Notes under the pieces: generated by a model | The model's input: only the letters and a program-made list of their open reading frames with translations | Database searches by the model: none | What the model was told of the DNA's origin: nothing | Source of the DNA: an uncultured Clostridium sp. | GTDB lineage: Bacteria > Bacillota > Clostridia > Lachnospirales > Lachnospiraceae | Direction: 5' to 3' | NCBI GenBank assembly: GCA_900542035.1 | Contig: UQMJ01000012.1 | Span: forward strand, 5,973-69,972 | Length of the DNA: 64,000 nucleotides | Position numbers and translations under genes: made by a program | Shown here: positions 26,810-34,675 of the stretch, piece by piece | How positions within the stretch are numbered: position 1 is the first letter of the stretch | Layout: each line of letters begins with the position of its first letter

Positions 26810-28040
26810 CATTGACCAAACTGATTTCCGTACCGCCTTTGCGCAAACTTTGCTTTCTTTTTTCCTGCCCCTTTTCTTCCTTGAACTGATAAAGGGGATT
26901 AAGCTTGATTTCCCCATTTTCCATTCCCCCGATTTCTGCAATCATCAAAACCCGCCTGCTTTTATCCCGAAGTCTTCCTAAATGAATCAAAATATCGACA
27001 GCCGCACTGATTTGACTCCTGACTGCTTCCAATGGAATATCTGCGGCCATCAGCACCATCGTTTCCAGACGGGACAGCATATCTTTCGGACTATTTCCAT
27101 GTCCCGTAGACATACTTCCATCATGGCCTGTATTCATCGCCTGAAGCATTTCCAAGGCTTCCGCTCCCCTTACCTCTCCAACAATAATCCGGCTTGGATT
27201 CATTCTGAGAGCCGCTCTGATGAGATCCCGAATGGTAATTGCGCCTTCCCCCTCGCCGTTGGCATTACGAGTTTCCAGCCGGACCAGATTCGGGATATGC
27301 TGAATCTGCAGTTCTGCTGAATCTTCAATTGTTACAAGGCGTTCATCTGACGGAATGAATGCTGACAGTGCATTTAAAAATGTGCTTTTTCCAGAATTGG
27401 TTCCGCCGCATATAAAAATATTGTAGCCAGATGCAACCAGTTTTCCTAGAAATCCTGCCGCTTCCTGAGTAATCGAGCCAAATTTGACTAATTTTGATAC
27501 TGTAATCGGCTCTGGAAACTTACGGATTGTTACTGCCGGCCCATCTAACGCAACAGGCGGCAATACAATATGGACACGGGAACCGTCTTCCAAGCGTGCG
27601 TCTGCAATGGGGCTGGACGCATTTACCATCCTGTTGACTCTGCTGACAATCTGCTGAATCATATCTTCCAGCTGTTCTTCCGTTTCAAACTGTTTCTTCC
27701 ATTTTTGCATTCTTCCGTTTTTTTCAATAAAAATCTGTTCCGTTCCATTTACCATTATTTCTGTTACTGTTGGATCGTCTACCAGCTCCTGCAGAATATC
27801 CAGCCGCCGGAATGAATCAAACAGTCTCTGTCCAAGCCGCTCCTTTGCAGCAAGAGGCAGGTAATGTTGCGATCCATACTGAAAAATCTCTTCATTTATC
27901 AGTTCTTTCAGCTCTGTATCCGTCAGATAAGGCTGATTCTGAAGAAACTCCACCAGCTTCATCCGCAAAGATTTCGCTGCTTCTTCTGCCGGATCCGGCT
28001 TTTCTTCCCGCTTCTTTCCCCTGTTTATGCCTGCCCCCAT
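26742..28040 (-). CDS. cpaF: CpaF/TadA secretion ATPase
   Basis: 432 residues from the ATG at 28040, chosen because AAGGGGGA precedes it; in-frame codons upstream lie in the previous gene. It is the hexameric motor of the pilus. Seen: the N-terminal domain, VNGTEQIFIE, Walker A in CGGTNSGKSTFLNAL, an Asp box near TIEDSAELQ, Walker B-like RIIVGEVRGAEALEML, and the His box GHDGSMSTGHGNS. It starts inside the last codons of the TadZ gene and overlaps tadB, so translation is probably coupled. Confidence 0.95.
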   Translation of the reverse strand: MGAGINRGKKREEKPDPAEEAAKSLRMKLVEFLQNQPYLTDTELKELINEEIFQYGSQHYLPLAAKERLGQRLFDSFRRLDILQELVDDPTVTEIMVNGTEQIFIEKNGRMQKWKKQFETEEQLEDMIQQIVSRVNRMVNASSPIADARLEDGSRVHIVLPPVALDGPAVTIRKFPEPITVSKLVKFGSITQEAAGFLGKLVASGYNIFICGGTNSGKSTFLNALSAFIPSDERLVTIEDSAELQIQHIPNLVRLETRNANGEGEGAITIRDLIRAALRMNPSRIIVGEVRGAEALEMLQAMNTGHDGSMSTGHGNSPKDMLSRLETMVLMAADIPLEAVRSQISAAVDILIHLGRLRDKSRRVLMIAEIGGMENGEIKLNPLYQFKEEKGQEKRKQSLRKGGTEISLVNGNLEKVGELQNKEKLEAAGYQL

Positions 28041-29029
28041 TCTACTTTCCCCCTTAGCAGCTGCCGTACATAATCTCCCAATTCTCCCCACATCAGGTGT
28101 TCCAAATAGTTTTCATTCCGGATTACGTAATTTTGCGAAGGCAGTTTTAATTTTTGGATCTTTTCCTTCAGTTTCTTTCTTCCAGATGCCTCCAGATATT
28201 CTTCAAAAACCTCTACCTTCAGCATCGAAATACCGTCTTCCCGAATCGGCATATATATCGTTTCACATACATCCAAAATATCTGCCGCCAGTCTTCCATA
28301 CTGCCCAATGTCTACAATCATGCAATCATATACCCCTTCTCCTGCCACACATTCTAAAAACTCTGCCACCTGACCGGAACTCATCTTCGCCAAATCTTCC
28401 GGATACCTGGCTGGCGCAATATAATCCAAAGTCCCCCATGTGTAAACCATTGTTGCCATTTTTACCCAGTTGTACAATCCCTGCTGATAGTAATAAAAGG
28501 CATCCGATAAATCTCCCTTAAAGCTTTCCGGCATTAACTTTGAAAGATAGGAACAGTCTTCTAAATTTAAGTACAAGACCTTTTGTTCTTTTGACAAAAT
28601 CTGCCCCATTGCCAGGCAAAAAGATGTCTTTAAACACCGATTTACCGGCGAATACACCCCTATCAGGCTGCTTGGTTTTCCAATCGGAGTAAATTCCTGT
28701 TCCGTTCCTACCTGATAGCAGGCCATTACCTCCCTTAAAATCCCGTCTGCAGACTGATATTTATAAATGTTTGGAAATTCCTCTGCCTCCACAAACTCTC
28801 CGTTTGTCAGTACAAAAACCTGTCTGGCCGGCAAATCTCGAACCACATCTACTGCATCTGCATCGACCAACAGAATCTCTACTGGGTTCTCATCCATATA
28901 AGCCTTCAGCCGCTCCACAGACGTAAACGCAATAATCGTAAATGGGACTTTTTCCTTCTGATTTGCCACTTTTGCAAAACGATCTGCATAAAATGGGTCC
29001 AGATCATAAACCGCAATGACACGTTTCAT
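28025..29029 (-). CDS. TadZ/CpaE-like protein with a degenerate P-loop
   Basis: 334 residues. The first about 110 residues look like an atypical receiver domain (LVDADAVDVV, lacking the full acidic pocket). Residues about 130-330 resemble the SIMIBI (MinD/ParA-like) fold of TadZ. The deviant Walker A position reads GVYSPVNRCLKTSF and lacks the usual KGGxGKT lysine-glycine pattern. TadZ positions the Tad machine at the pole. ATG after GGGAGAAG. Confidence 0.78.
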   Translation of the reverse strand: MKRVIAVYDLDPFYADRFAKVANQKEKVPFTIIAFTSVERLKAYMDENPVEILLVDADAVDVVRDLPARQVFVLTNGEFVEAEEFPNIYKYQSADGILREVMACYQVGTEQEFTPIGKPSSLIGVYSPVNRCLKTSFCLAMGQILSKEQKVLYLNLEDCSYLSKLMPESFKGDLSDAFYYYQQGLYNWVKMATMVYTWGTLDYIAPARYPEDLAKMSSGQVAEFLECVAGEGVYDCMIVDIGQYGRLAADILDVCETIYMPIREDGISMLKVEVFEEYLEASGRKKLKEKIQKLKLPSQNYVIRNENYLEHLMWGELGDYVRQLLRGKVEWGQA

Positions 29030-29056
29030 AGCTCTTCTCCCTAATTTTGTTCTTCT

Positions 29057-29689
29057 TTACCAGTTCAAAAGAATCTTCAGGAAAAAACCAGCCAGAAAGC
29101 ATACCGCCAAAGGAATGACCGCCTGTTTTCCATCTCTCTCCTCTTGAAAATATGGTATTCTTTTTTGTTCTTGAATGCTTTGCCTAAACCAGGCAGATAA
29201 GTAAGAAAGACGCTGTCCGGTCTGCTGATAAATGAACAGCTTTCCCAATGACCATACAGCTCCGATAATGAATCCTGTACCGATAACCTGAACTCCTCTG
29301 CTAATTCCCAGGTATCCGCACATAAGCGACATAAGCTTGCAGTCTCCTGCACCTATGAACCGAAAATAAAATAGAATGCTTGTAATTACTGCTGCCAATA
29401 AAGCGTTTCCCAAAAATTGGAACAGTTCTGCCCCTCCCGTCTTAAAAAACGGGAATAGAATTTGTACCAACCAAAACCCCAGCCACCAGTTTGGAATTCT
29501 GTGTGTCCAAAAATCCCAGGCTGCCGCTCCTGCCAGCATAGTTCCTGATGCTAAAATAAAATAGTCCCTTTTAATCCCCTCTTTTCTGGCCATGCCGTTA
29601 TTACCTGTTAATTTCACTGCTTGTCTGAAAACTTGCCTGATAAAGGCGAAACCGCTTTTGAACGGTAAAAGATAAGTACCATACGCCAT
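29057..29689 (-). CDS. Second A24-type prepilin peptidase
   Basis: 210 residues at the head of the Tad operon, with at least five hydrophobic helices. Catalytic aspartates: AAWDFWTHRIPN and the GAGD motif in FIGAGDCKLMS. It should process the G^xxxxE leaders with, or instead of, the shorter peptidase at 21145-21624. The start is uncertain: the ATG at 29689 has no ribosome site, while an ATG at 29593 has only a weak one; from the promoter at 29732-29760 the leader to 29689 is about 36 bases. Confidence 0.85.
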   Translation of the reverse strand: MAYGTYLLPFKSGFAFIRQVFRQAVKLTGNNGMARKEGIKRDYFILASGTMLAGAAAWDFWTHRIPNWWLGFWLVQILFPFFKTGGAELFQFLGNALLAAVITSILFYFRFIGAGDCKLMSLMCGYLGISRGVQVIGTGFIIGAVWSLGKLFIYQQTGQRLSYLSAWFRQSIQEQKRIPYFQEERDGKQAVIPLAVCFLAGFFLKILLNW

Positions 29690-29731
29690 GAATTTTGCGA
29701 ATGCTTTTGGCGTTTTGAGATGGTAACGCTT

Positions 29732-29760
29732 ATTATGCTCCTAAAAATCTGTTTTGTCAA
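29732..29760 (-). promoter_or_regulatory. Tad operon promoter
   Basis: Minus strand: perfect -35 TTGACA (29760-29755), 17-base spacer, -10 CATAAT (29737-29732). Ten genes from 29689 to 19473 follow with short gaps or overlaps, consistent with one operon. A short GCGTT/AACGC hairpin lies in the leader. Confidence 0.8.
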
Positions 29761-29803
29761 GCCTTATTTCAAAATATTTTTTGTTCACTTTGTACACTTT
29801 TCA

Positions 29804-29832
29804 TTGACTATCCACATCCTTGGTGGTAAAAT
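29804..29832 (+). promoter_or_regulatory. ArsR-gene promoter
   Basis: -35 TTGACT (29804-29809), 17-base spacer, -10 TAAAAT (29827-29832), divergent from the Tad promoter. The interval also holds TTCACTTTGTACACTTTTCA-type AT-rich sequence that could carry an operator, but none was proven. Confidence 0.75.
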
Positions 29833-29871
29833 GTACTTAGTTTATTTTTTTAAACCAAAGGAGGACGTACC

Positions 29872-30234
29872 TTGTCTGAAAACCAGGATTTGAAAAGCCA
29901 GTTCCATAATTGTATGCCTCTTTTTATTGCTCTGGGGGATGAAGTCCGCCTGGGTATTGTAGAAGCGCTCTCTGCCGCTTCTTATCCCAATCAAAAGGGG
30001 TTAAATGTCAACGAAATCACTAAAAAAACCAATCTGTCCCGTCCCGCTGTCTCCCACCATTTAAAAATTTTAAAAGATGCAGGTATGGTCAATTCCCGTC
30101 AGGAAGGTACTGCTAACTATTATTACCTTACCATTGAGGATACCACCAGACAGCTCATGGATTTTGGTCAGATGCTTCAGCGGATTCTTCTTTATCAGCG
30201 CAGCATCCCCCACCACCCTCCGACAGATGAATAA
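29872..30234 (+). CDS. ArsR-family transcriptional regulator
   Basis: 120 residues from a TTG start after AAAGGAGG. A winged helix-turn-helix with NEITKKTNLSRPAVSHHLKIL, the ArsR recognition helix, followed by the wing GTANYYYLTI. No metal-binding ELCVC motif is present, so it probably senses something other than arsenite. It is divergent from the Tad operon and 53 bases before a DUF2508 gene; either could be its target. Confidence 0.88.
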   Translation: MSENQDLKSQFHNCMPLFIALGDEVRLGIVEALSAASYPNQKGLNVNEITKKTNLSRPAVSHHLKILKDAGMVNSRQEGTANYYYLTIEDTTRQLMDFGQMLQRILLYQRSIPHHPPTDE

Positions 30235-30286
30235 TTTTCCAGATTCCAGACATACTACTCCCGAATACTGTAAGGGAGATGATACC

Positions 30287-30511
30287 ATGATTGGAACACG
30301 AAAAAAAATCTGGCCCCGTTCTTCTGAAGCGAATAGGCTGCGGCTGGAAATTGAGCGCAGCAAAGAGGCCATTCAGGCTGCACAAAATCATTTTGAGCAA
30401 GTAGTAGATCCAACGCTCATTGATTGTTATATTTATGAACTAAATGCCGCCCAGTTACGCTATCAGTTCCTGTTAAGGCGCTTCAAAAATCAGGAACGTT
30501 TGATTTTATAA
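30287..30511 (+). CDS. DUF2508-like small protein (YaaL-like)
   Basis: 74 residues from the ATG at 30287, fixed by AAGGGAG ahead. Basic N terminus, then a helical region with RSKEAIQAAQNHFEQVVDPTL and IYELNAAQLRYQFLLRR, the DUF2508/YaaL pattern. Function unknown. It lies between the ArsR gene and the GH13 gene, probably co-transcribed with one of them. Confidence 0.75.
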   Translation: MIGTRKKIWPRSSEANRLRLEIERSKEAIQAAQNHFEQVVDPTLIDCYIYELNAAQLRYQFLLRRFKNQERLIL

Positions 30512-30545
30512 GCTGAGCCGCATAATTATTAGGAGGATTTGTCCC

Positions 30546-31880
30546 ATGAGTACCTGGTATGACACCTGCGTATTTTATCATATGTATCCGTTAGGAATGA
30601 CTGGATCGCCAAAAGAAAACCACGATGCTCAAACGGTGCACCGTTTTAATGAGCTGATTCAATGGATTCCCCATATCCGCAGTCTGAACTGTACGGGAAT
30701 TTATATTGGTCCGCTGTTTGAATCCAGTTCCCACGGCTACGATACACGGGATTACAAACAGGTAGACCGCCGTTTAGGCAGCAATGAAGATTTTAAAAAA
30801 TTTGTACAGATTTGCCATGATGCTGGTATTCGGGTTGTAGTCGACGGCGTTTTCAATCATACCGGAAGAGAATTTTTTGCCTTTCGGGATATTCAGGAGA
30901 AAAAATGGGATTCTCCATATAAAGACTGGTATAAAGGCGTCAATTTTAGCTATTCCAGTCCGATGGGCGATCCATTCAGCTATGAGTCCTGGCAGGGACA
31001 TTCTATCTTACCTGTCTTAAATCTGTTTAATCCAGATGTAAAATCTTACCTGCTGGAAGTAGTTCAGTTCTGGGCCGATGAATTTGATATTGACGGAATC
31101 CGGTTAGACTGTGCCAACGTCCTGGATTTTGGTTTTATGCAGGAACTCCGCCAATATACCGAGCAGATGAAAAAGGATTTCTGGCTCATGGGAGAAGTTA
31201 TCCATGGAGAATATTCCCGTTGGGTAAATAGTCAGATGCTCCATTCTGTCACAAATTACGAACTGCATAAAAGCATTTATTCCGGATTCAACGATCACAA
31301 TTTCTTCGAGATTGCTCACAATGTACGGCGTCTGGAATCGGTTGGACGAGACCTGTATACCTTTGTCGATAACCATGACGAAGACCGGATTGCCAGCAAG
31401 CTGCGCAATCCCGATCATCTGTTTCCGGTCTATCTGAGCCTGTTTACCCTTCCTGGTATTCCGTCTGTTTACTACGGAAGCGAATGGGGGATTTCAGGCC
31501 GGCGGAGCAACTGGAGCGATGATGAACTGCGCCCTGCTATTTCCATTTCCCAGGCTGGCACTCTCCATTGTAAGCTGACGGATCAGATTGCTTTACTGGC
31601 CAAAATCCATTGTGAAGAGGAAGCCCTACATCATGGCCGTTATGAAGAACTGTTTTTAACGAACCGGCAGTATGCCTATGCCCGTCACGGCCAGAGTTCC
31701 ATGCTAATTACGATTCTCAATAATGATGAGCAGGAAGCAGTTGTCACTGTACCTATCCCGAATCATGCCGAACAAGCTTGCGATATGTTCTCAGGCGCTG
31801 TGATTCCGGTTATAGATAATAAATTTACCATTTCTTTAAAGCCCTGCAGCGGCACTATTCTAAAGATAACTACGGAATAA
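30546..31880 (+). CDS. GH13 alpha-glucosidase/cyclomaltodextrinase-like enzyme
   Basis: 444 residues, cytoplasmic (no signal peptide). The GH13 regions are clear: VVVDGVFNHTG, nucleophile Asp in DIDGIRLDCANV, acid/base Glu in FWLMGEVIHGE, and transition-state Asp in TFVDNHDEDR. It should hydrolyse alpha-1,4-glucans or maltodextrins. It is shorter than typical maltogenic enzymes because it lacks the N-terminal carbohydrate-binding domain. RBS AGGAGG. glgB follows 21 bases later, so both probably act in glycogen turnover. Exact specificity is not visible. Confidence 0.9.
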   Translation: MSTWYDTCVFYHMYPLGMTGSPKENHDAQTVHRFNELIQWIPHIRSLNCTGIYIGPLFESSSHGYDTRDYKQVDRRLGSNEDFKKFVQICHDAGIRVVVDGVFNHTGREFFAFRDIQEKKWDSPYKDWYKGVNFSYSSPMGDPFSYESWQGHSILPVLNLFNPDVKSYLLEVVQFWADEFDIDGIRLDCANVLDFGFMQELRQYTEQMKKDFWLMGEVIHGEYSRWVNSQMLHSVTNYELHKSIYSGFNDHNFFEIAHNVRRLESVGRDLYTFVDNHDEDRIASKLRNPDHLFPVYLSLFTLPGIPSVYYGSEWGISGRRSNWSDDELRPAISISQAGTLHCKLTDQIALLAKIHCEEEALHHGRYEELFLTNRQYAYARHGQSSMLITILNNDEQEAVVTVPIPNHAEQACDMFSGAVIPVIDNKFTISLKPCSGTILKITTE

Positions 31881-31901
31881 AAATTGGAGGAAAAATTTAT
31901 T

Positions 31902-33812
31902 ATGCCACGAAAAGCGAATAAAACAGTTGGAACAGGATTTATCACAGAAGTCGACCGGTATCTTTTCGGCCAGGGAACTCACTATGAAATTTATGAGAAA
32001 CTGGGCGCACACCCCAAAACCTATAAAAACCAGGATGGTATGTATTTTGCCGTATGGGCTCCCCATGCTGCCCAGGTCAGCCTTGTCGGAGATTTTAACG
32101 GCTGGAATCCGGATGCAAATCCCATGTCTGTTCTGGCAGATTCCGGTATCTGGGAAATTTTTATTCCAGGTATGAGCGTAGGCGAATTGTATAAATATGC
32201 AATTACTACGACCTCTGGCAAAATTCTGTTTAAAGCAGACCCTTACGCGTTCAGTGCAGAATACCGTCCTGGAACCGCATCGGTTACTGCTGACATTAAC
32301 AATTTTAAATGGAGCGATGAAAAATGGATGACTGCCCGTTCTTCTATGGTTCCGGAAGAAGCGCCTCTCAGCATTTATGAAGTTCACCTTGGATCCTGGA
32401 GAAAGAAAAACCGTCCGGAAAAAGACGGATATTATACATATAAAGAGGCTGCCCAGGAATTAGCTGCCTATGTAAAAGAAATGGGATATACCCATGTGGA
32501 ATTGATGGGCATTGCCGAGCATCCATTCGACGGTTCCTGGGGCTATCAGGTTACCGGTTACTTTGCTCCCACTTCCAGATATGGCCTTCCCAAAGATTTT
32601 ATGTATTTCGTCAACTATCTGCACAAACAGGGCATTGGCGTTATTTTAGACTGGGTTCCCGCCCATTTCCCAAAAGATGCTCATGGATTAGCTGATTTTG
32701 ACGGCCAGCCGCTCTATGAATACGCAGATCCCAGGAAAGGAGAACACCCTGACTGGGGTACAAAAGTATTTGATTATGAAAAAAACGAAGTCAAAAATTT
32801 TCTTATTGCCAATGCAATTTACTGGATCGAAAAATTCCATGTAGACGGACTCCGAGTGGACGCCGTTGCTTCTATGCTTTATCTGGACTATGGCCGCAAA
32901 GACGGGGAATGGGTTCCAAACAAATACGGCGGCAATCAGAATCTGGAAGCAATTGAATTCTTTAAGCATTTAAACAGCATTCTGTCAGGGCGGGGAAATG
33001 GCGCTATCGTCATTGCAGAAGAATCTACTGCCTGGCCCAATGTAACCCGCAGACCCGAAGAAAATGGATTAGGCTTTACCTTCAAGTGGAATATGGGGTG
33101 GATGCATGATTTCCTGGAATATATGAAGTTAGATCCTTATTTCCGCAAATATAATCACAATAAAATGACCTTTGGACTGACCTACTTTACCAGTGAAAAC
33201 TTTATTCTGGTTCTGTCCCACGATGAAGTTGTCCATCTCAAGTGTTCTATGATTAATAAAATGCCTGGTCTATATGAAGATAAATTTGCCAATTTAAAAG
33301 CCGGATATACCTTTATGATGGGACATCCTGGCAAGAAACTGCTGTTTATGGGCCAGGAATTCGGTCAATGGCACGAATGGGACGAAAAAACAGCCCTGGA
33401 TTGGCACCTTTTAGGGGAAGAAAAACACCTTGAGCTCCAGTCTTATGTAAAAGATTTGCTCCATCTTTACCGCAAATATCCCGCCCTCTACCGTCTGGAT
33501 AATGACTGGGATGGATTCCAGTGGATCAACGCCAATGATGGGGATCGCAGCATTTTTAGCTTTATCCGTCGGGACAAAACTGGCAAAAAAAATCTTCTAT
33601 TTATTATCAATTTTACTCCTGTATCCCGTCCGGACTACTGCATTGGCGTTCCGAAAAAAGGGAAATACACATTATTGCTGGACAATGAACACGGCCTGTT
33701 CCCTTCCTCTTCCGCTCCCAGCTATAAATCTTCAGCCGGTGAATGCGATGGTCAGCCTTATTCTTTTTCCTATCCGCTGCCTCCTTATGGAACGGCTGTT
33801 TTCCGATTCTGA
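31902..33812 (+). CDS. glgB: 1,4-alpha-glucan branching enzyme
   Basis: 636 residues from the ATG at 31902 after TTGGAGG. The N-terminal CBM48-like domain (YFAVWAPHAAQVSLVGDFN) is followed by the GH13 barrel with nucleophile Asp in DGLRVDAVASMLYLDY, Glu in IVIAEESTAWP and Asp in LVLSHDEVVH. These are branching-enzyme signatures (GH13_9). It makes alpha-1,6 branches in glycogen. No glgA, glgC or glgP is nearby. Confidence 0.96.
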   Translation: MPRKANKTVGTGFITEVDRYLFGQGTHYEIYEKLGAHPKTYKNQDGMYFAVWAPHAAQVSLVGDFNGWNPDANPMSVLADSGIWEIFIPGMSVGELYKYAITTTSGKILFKADPYAFSAEYRPGTASVTADINNFKWSDEKWMTARSSMVPEEAPLSIYEVHLGSWRKKNRPEKDGYYTYKEAAQELAAYVKEMGYTHVELMGIAEHPFDGSWGYQVTGYFAPTSRYGLPKDFMYFVNYLHKQGIGVILDWVPAHFPKDAHGLADFDGQPLYEYADPRKGEHPDWGTKVFDYEKNEVKNFLIANAIYWIEKFHVDGLRVDAVASMLYLDYGRKDGEWVPNKYGGNQNLEAIEFFKHLNSILSGRGNGAIVIAEESTAWPNVTRRPEENGLGFTFKWNMGWMHDFLEYMKLDPYFRKYNHNKMTFGLTYFTSENFILVLSHDEVVHLKCSMINKMPGLYEDKFANLKAGYTFMMGHPGKKLLFMGQEFGQWHEWDEKTALDWHLLGEEKHLELQSYVKDLLHLYRKYPALYRLDNDWDGFQWINANDGDRSIFSFIRRDKTGKKNLLFIINFTPVSRPDYCIGVPKKGKYTLLLDNEHGLFPSSSAPSYKSSAGECDGQPYSFSYPLPPYGTAVFRF

Positions 33813-33826
33813 TGCGTTCTTTTTAC

Positions 33827-33870
33827 AGGCTGCTGCAAAATTATTTCTGCTGCGCAGCAGCCTTTCTTAT
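33827..33870 (+). terminator. glgB terminator
   Basis: A 10-bp perfect stem AGGCTGCTGC/GCAGCAGCCT with a 17-base loop, followed by TTTCTTATTCTTTTTT. Confidence 0.8.
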
Positions 33871-33964
33871 TCTTTTTTCCTTTCCAAATGTAAGGAAAAA
33901 GTAATGTACTTTTCTGCTGTCCCCGTTGTATAATGAAGTTAACAATTTTTAAGGAGGGACAACT

Positions 33965-34660
33965 ATGCCCAGTATTCTAGTTTGTGATGATGACAAACAA
34001 ATTGTAGATGCGATAGATATTTATCTCACTGGTGAAGGATTTCAGGTAATAAAAGCGTACGACGGCGCAGAGGCTCTGGAATTATTAGAACAATCCCCTG
34101 TTGATTTGATGATCCTGGATGTAATGATGCCTGGTCTGGATGGAATCCGTACTACCTTGAAGGTAAGGGAAACCAGCAGCATTCCTATCATTATCTTATC
34201 TGCCAAATCAGAAGATGCGGATAAAATTTTAGGCCTTAACATCGGCGCCGACGACTATCTGACCAAACCATTTAATCCATTGGAGCTGGTCGCCAGGGTA
34301 AAGTCCCAACTTCGCCGTTATACCCAGCTTGGCAATGTCTCCCAGCAGAATCAAGGACAAATCTACCGCTGTGGAGGTCTCCAGATTAATGATGACAATA
34401 AAGAAGTAACCGTAGACGGGGAATCTATTAAATTAACTCCTATTGAATACAATATACTTCTTTTATTGGTCAAAAACGCCGGAAAGGTCTTCTCTATTGA
34501 CGAAATTTATCAGCAAATCTGGAATGAAGAAGCTATCGGAGCAGATAACACTGTGGCCGTACATATCCGTCATATCCGCGAAAAAATTGAGATCAATCCC
34601 AGAGACCCCCGCTATCTGAAAGTTGTCTGGGGAGTTGGCTATAAAATCGAAAAGCAGTAA
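33965..34660 (+). CDS. OmpR-family response regulator
   Basis: 231 residues. Receiver domain with acidic pair (CDDD), phosphorylated Asp in LMILDVMMPGLDG, and Lys in GADDYLTKPFNPLEL; then a winged helix with SIDEIYQQIWNE and NTVAVHIRHIREKIE. It binds DNA when phosphorylated by the kinase encoded just downstream. A TATAAT -10 lies at 33929-33934 and AAGGAGG precedes the ATG. Confidence 0.95.
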   Translation: MPSILVCDDDKQIVDAIDIYLTGEGFQVIKAYDGAEALELLEQSPVDLMILDVMMPGLDGIRTTLKVRETSSIPIIILSAKSEDADKILGLNIGADDYLTKPFNPLELVARVKSQLRRYTQLGNVSQQNQGQIYRCGGLQINDDNKEVTVDGESIKLTPIEYNILLLLVKNAGKVFSIDEIYQQIWNEEAIGADNTVAVHIRHIREKIEINPRDPRYLKVVWGVGYKIEKQ

Positions 34661-34675
34661 GGACGGGTGTTTGTT

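Noticed and set aside
29690..29730. c-di-GMP riboswitch in the Tad leader
   Set aside because: The leader is only about 36 bases, too short for a GEMM-type aptamer.
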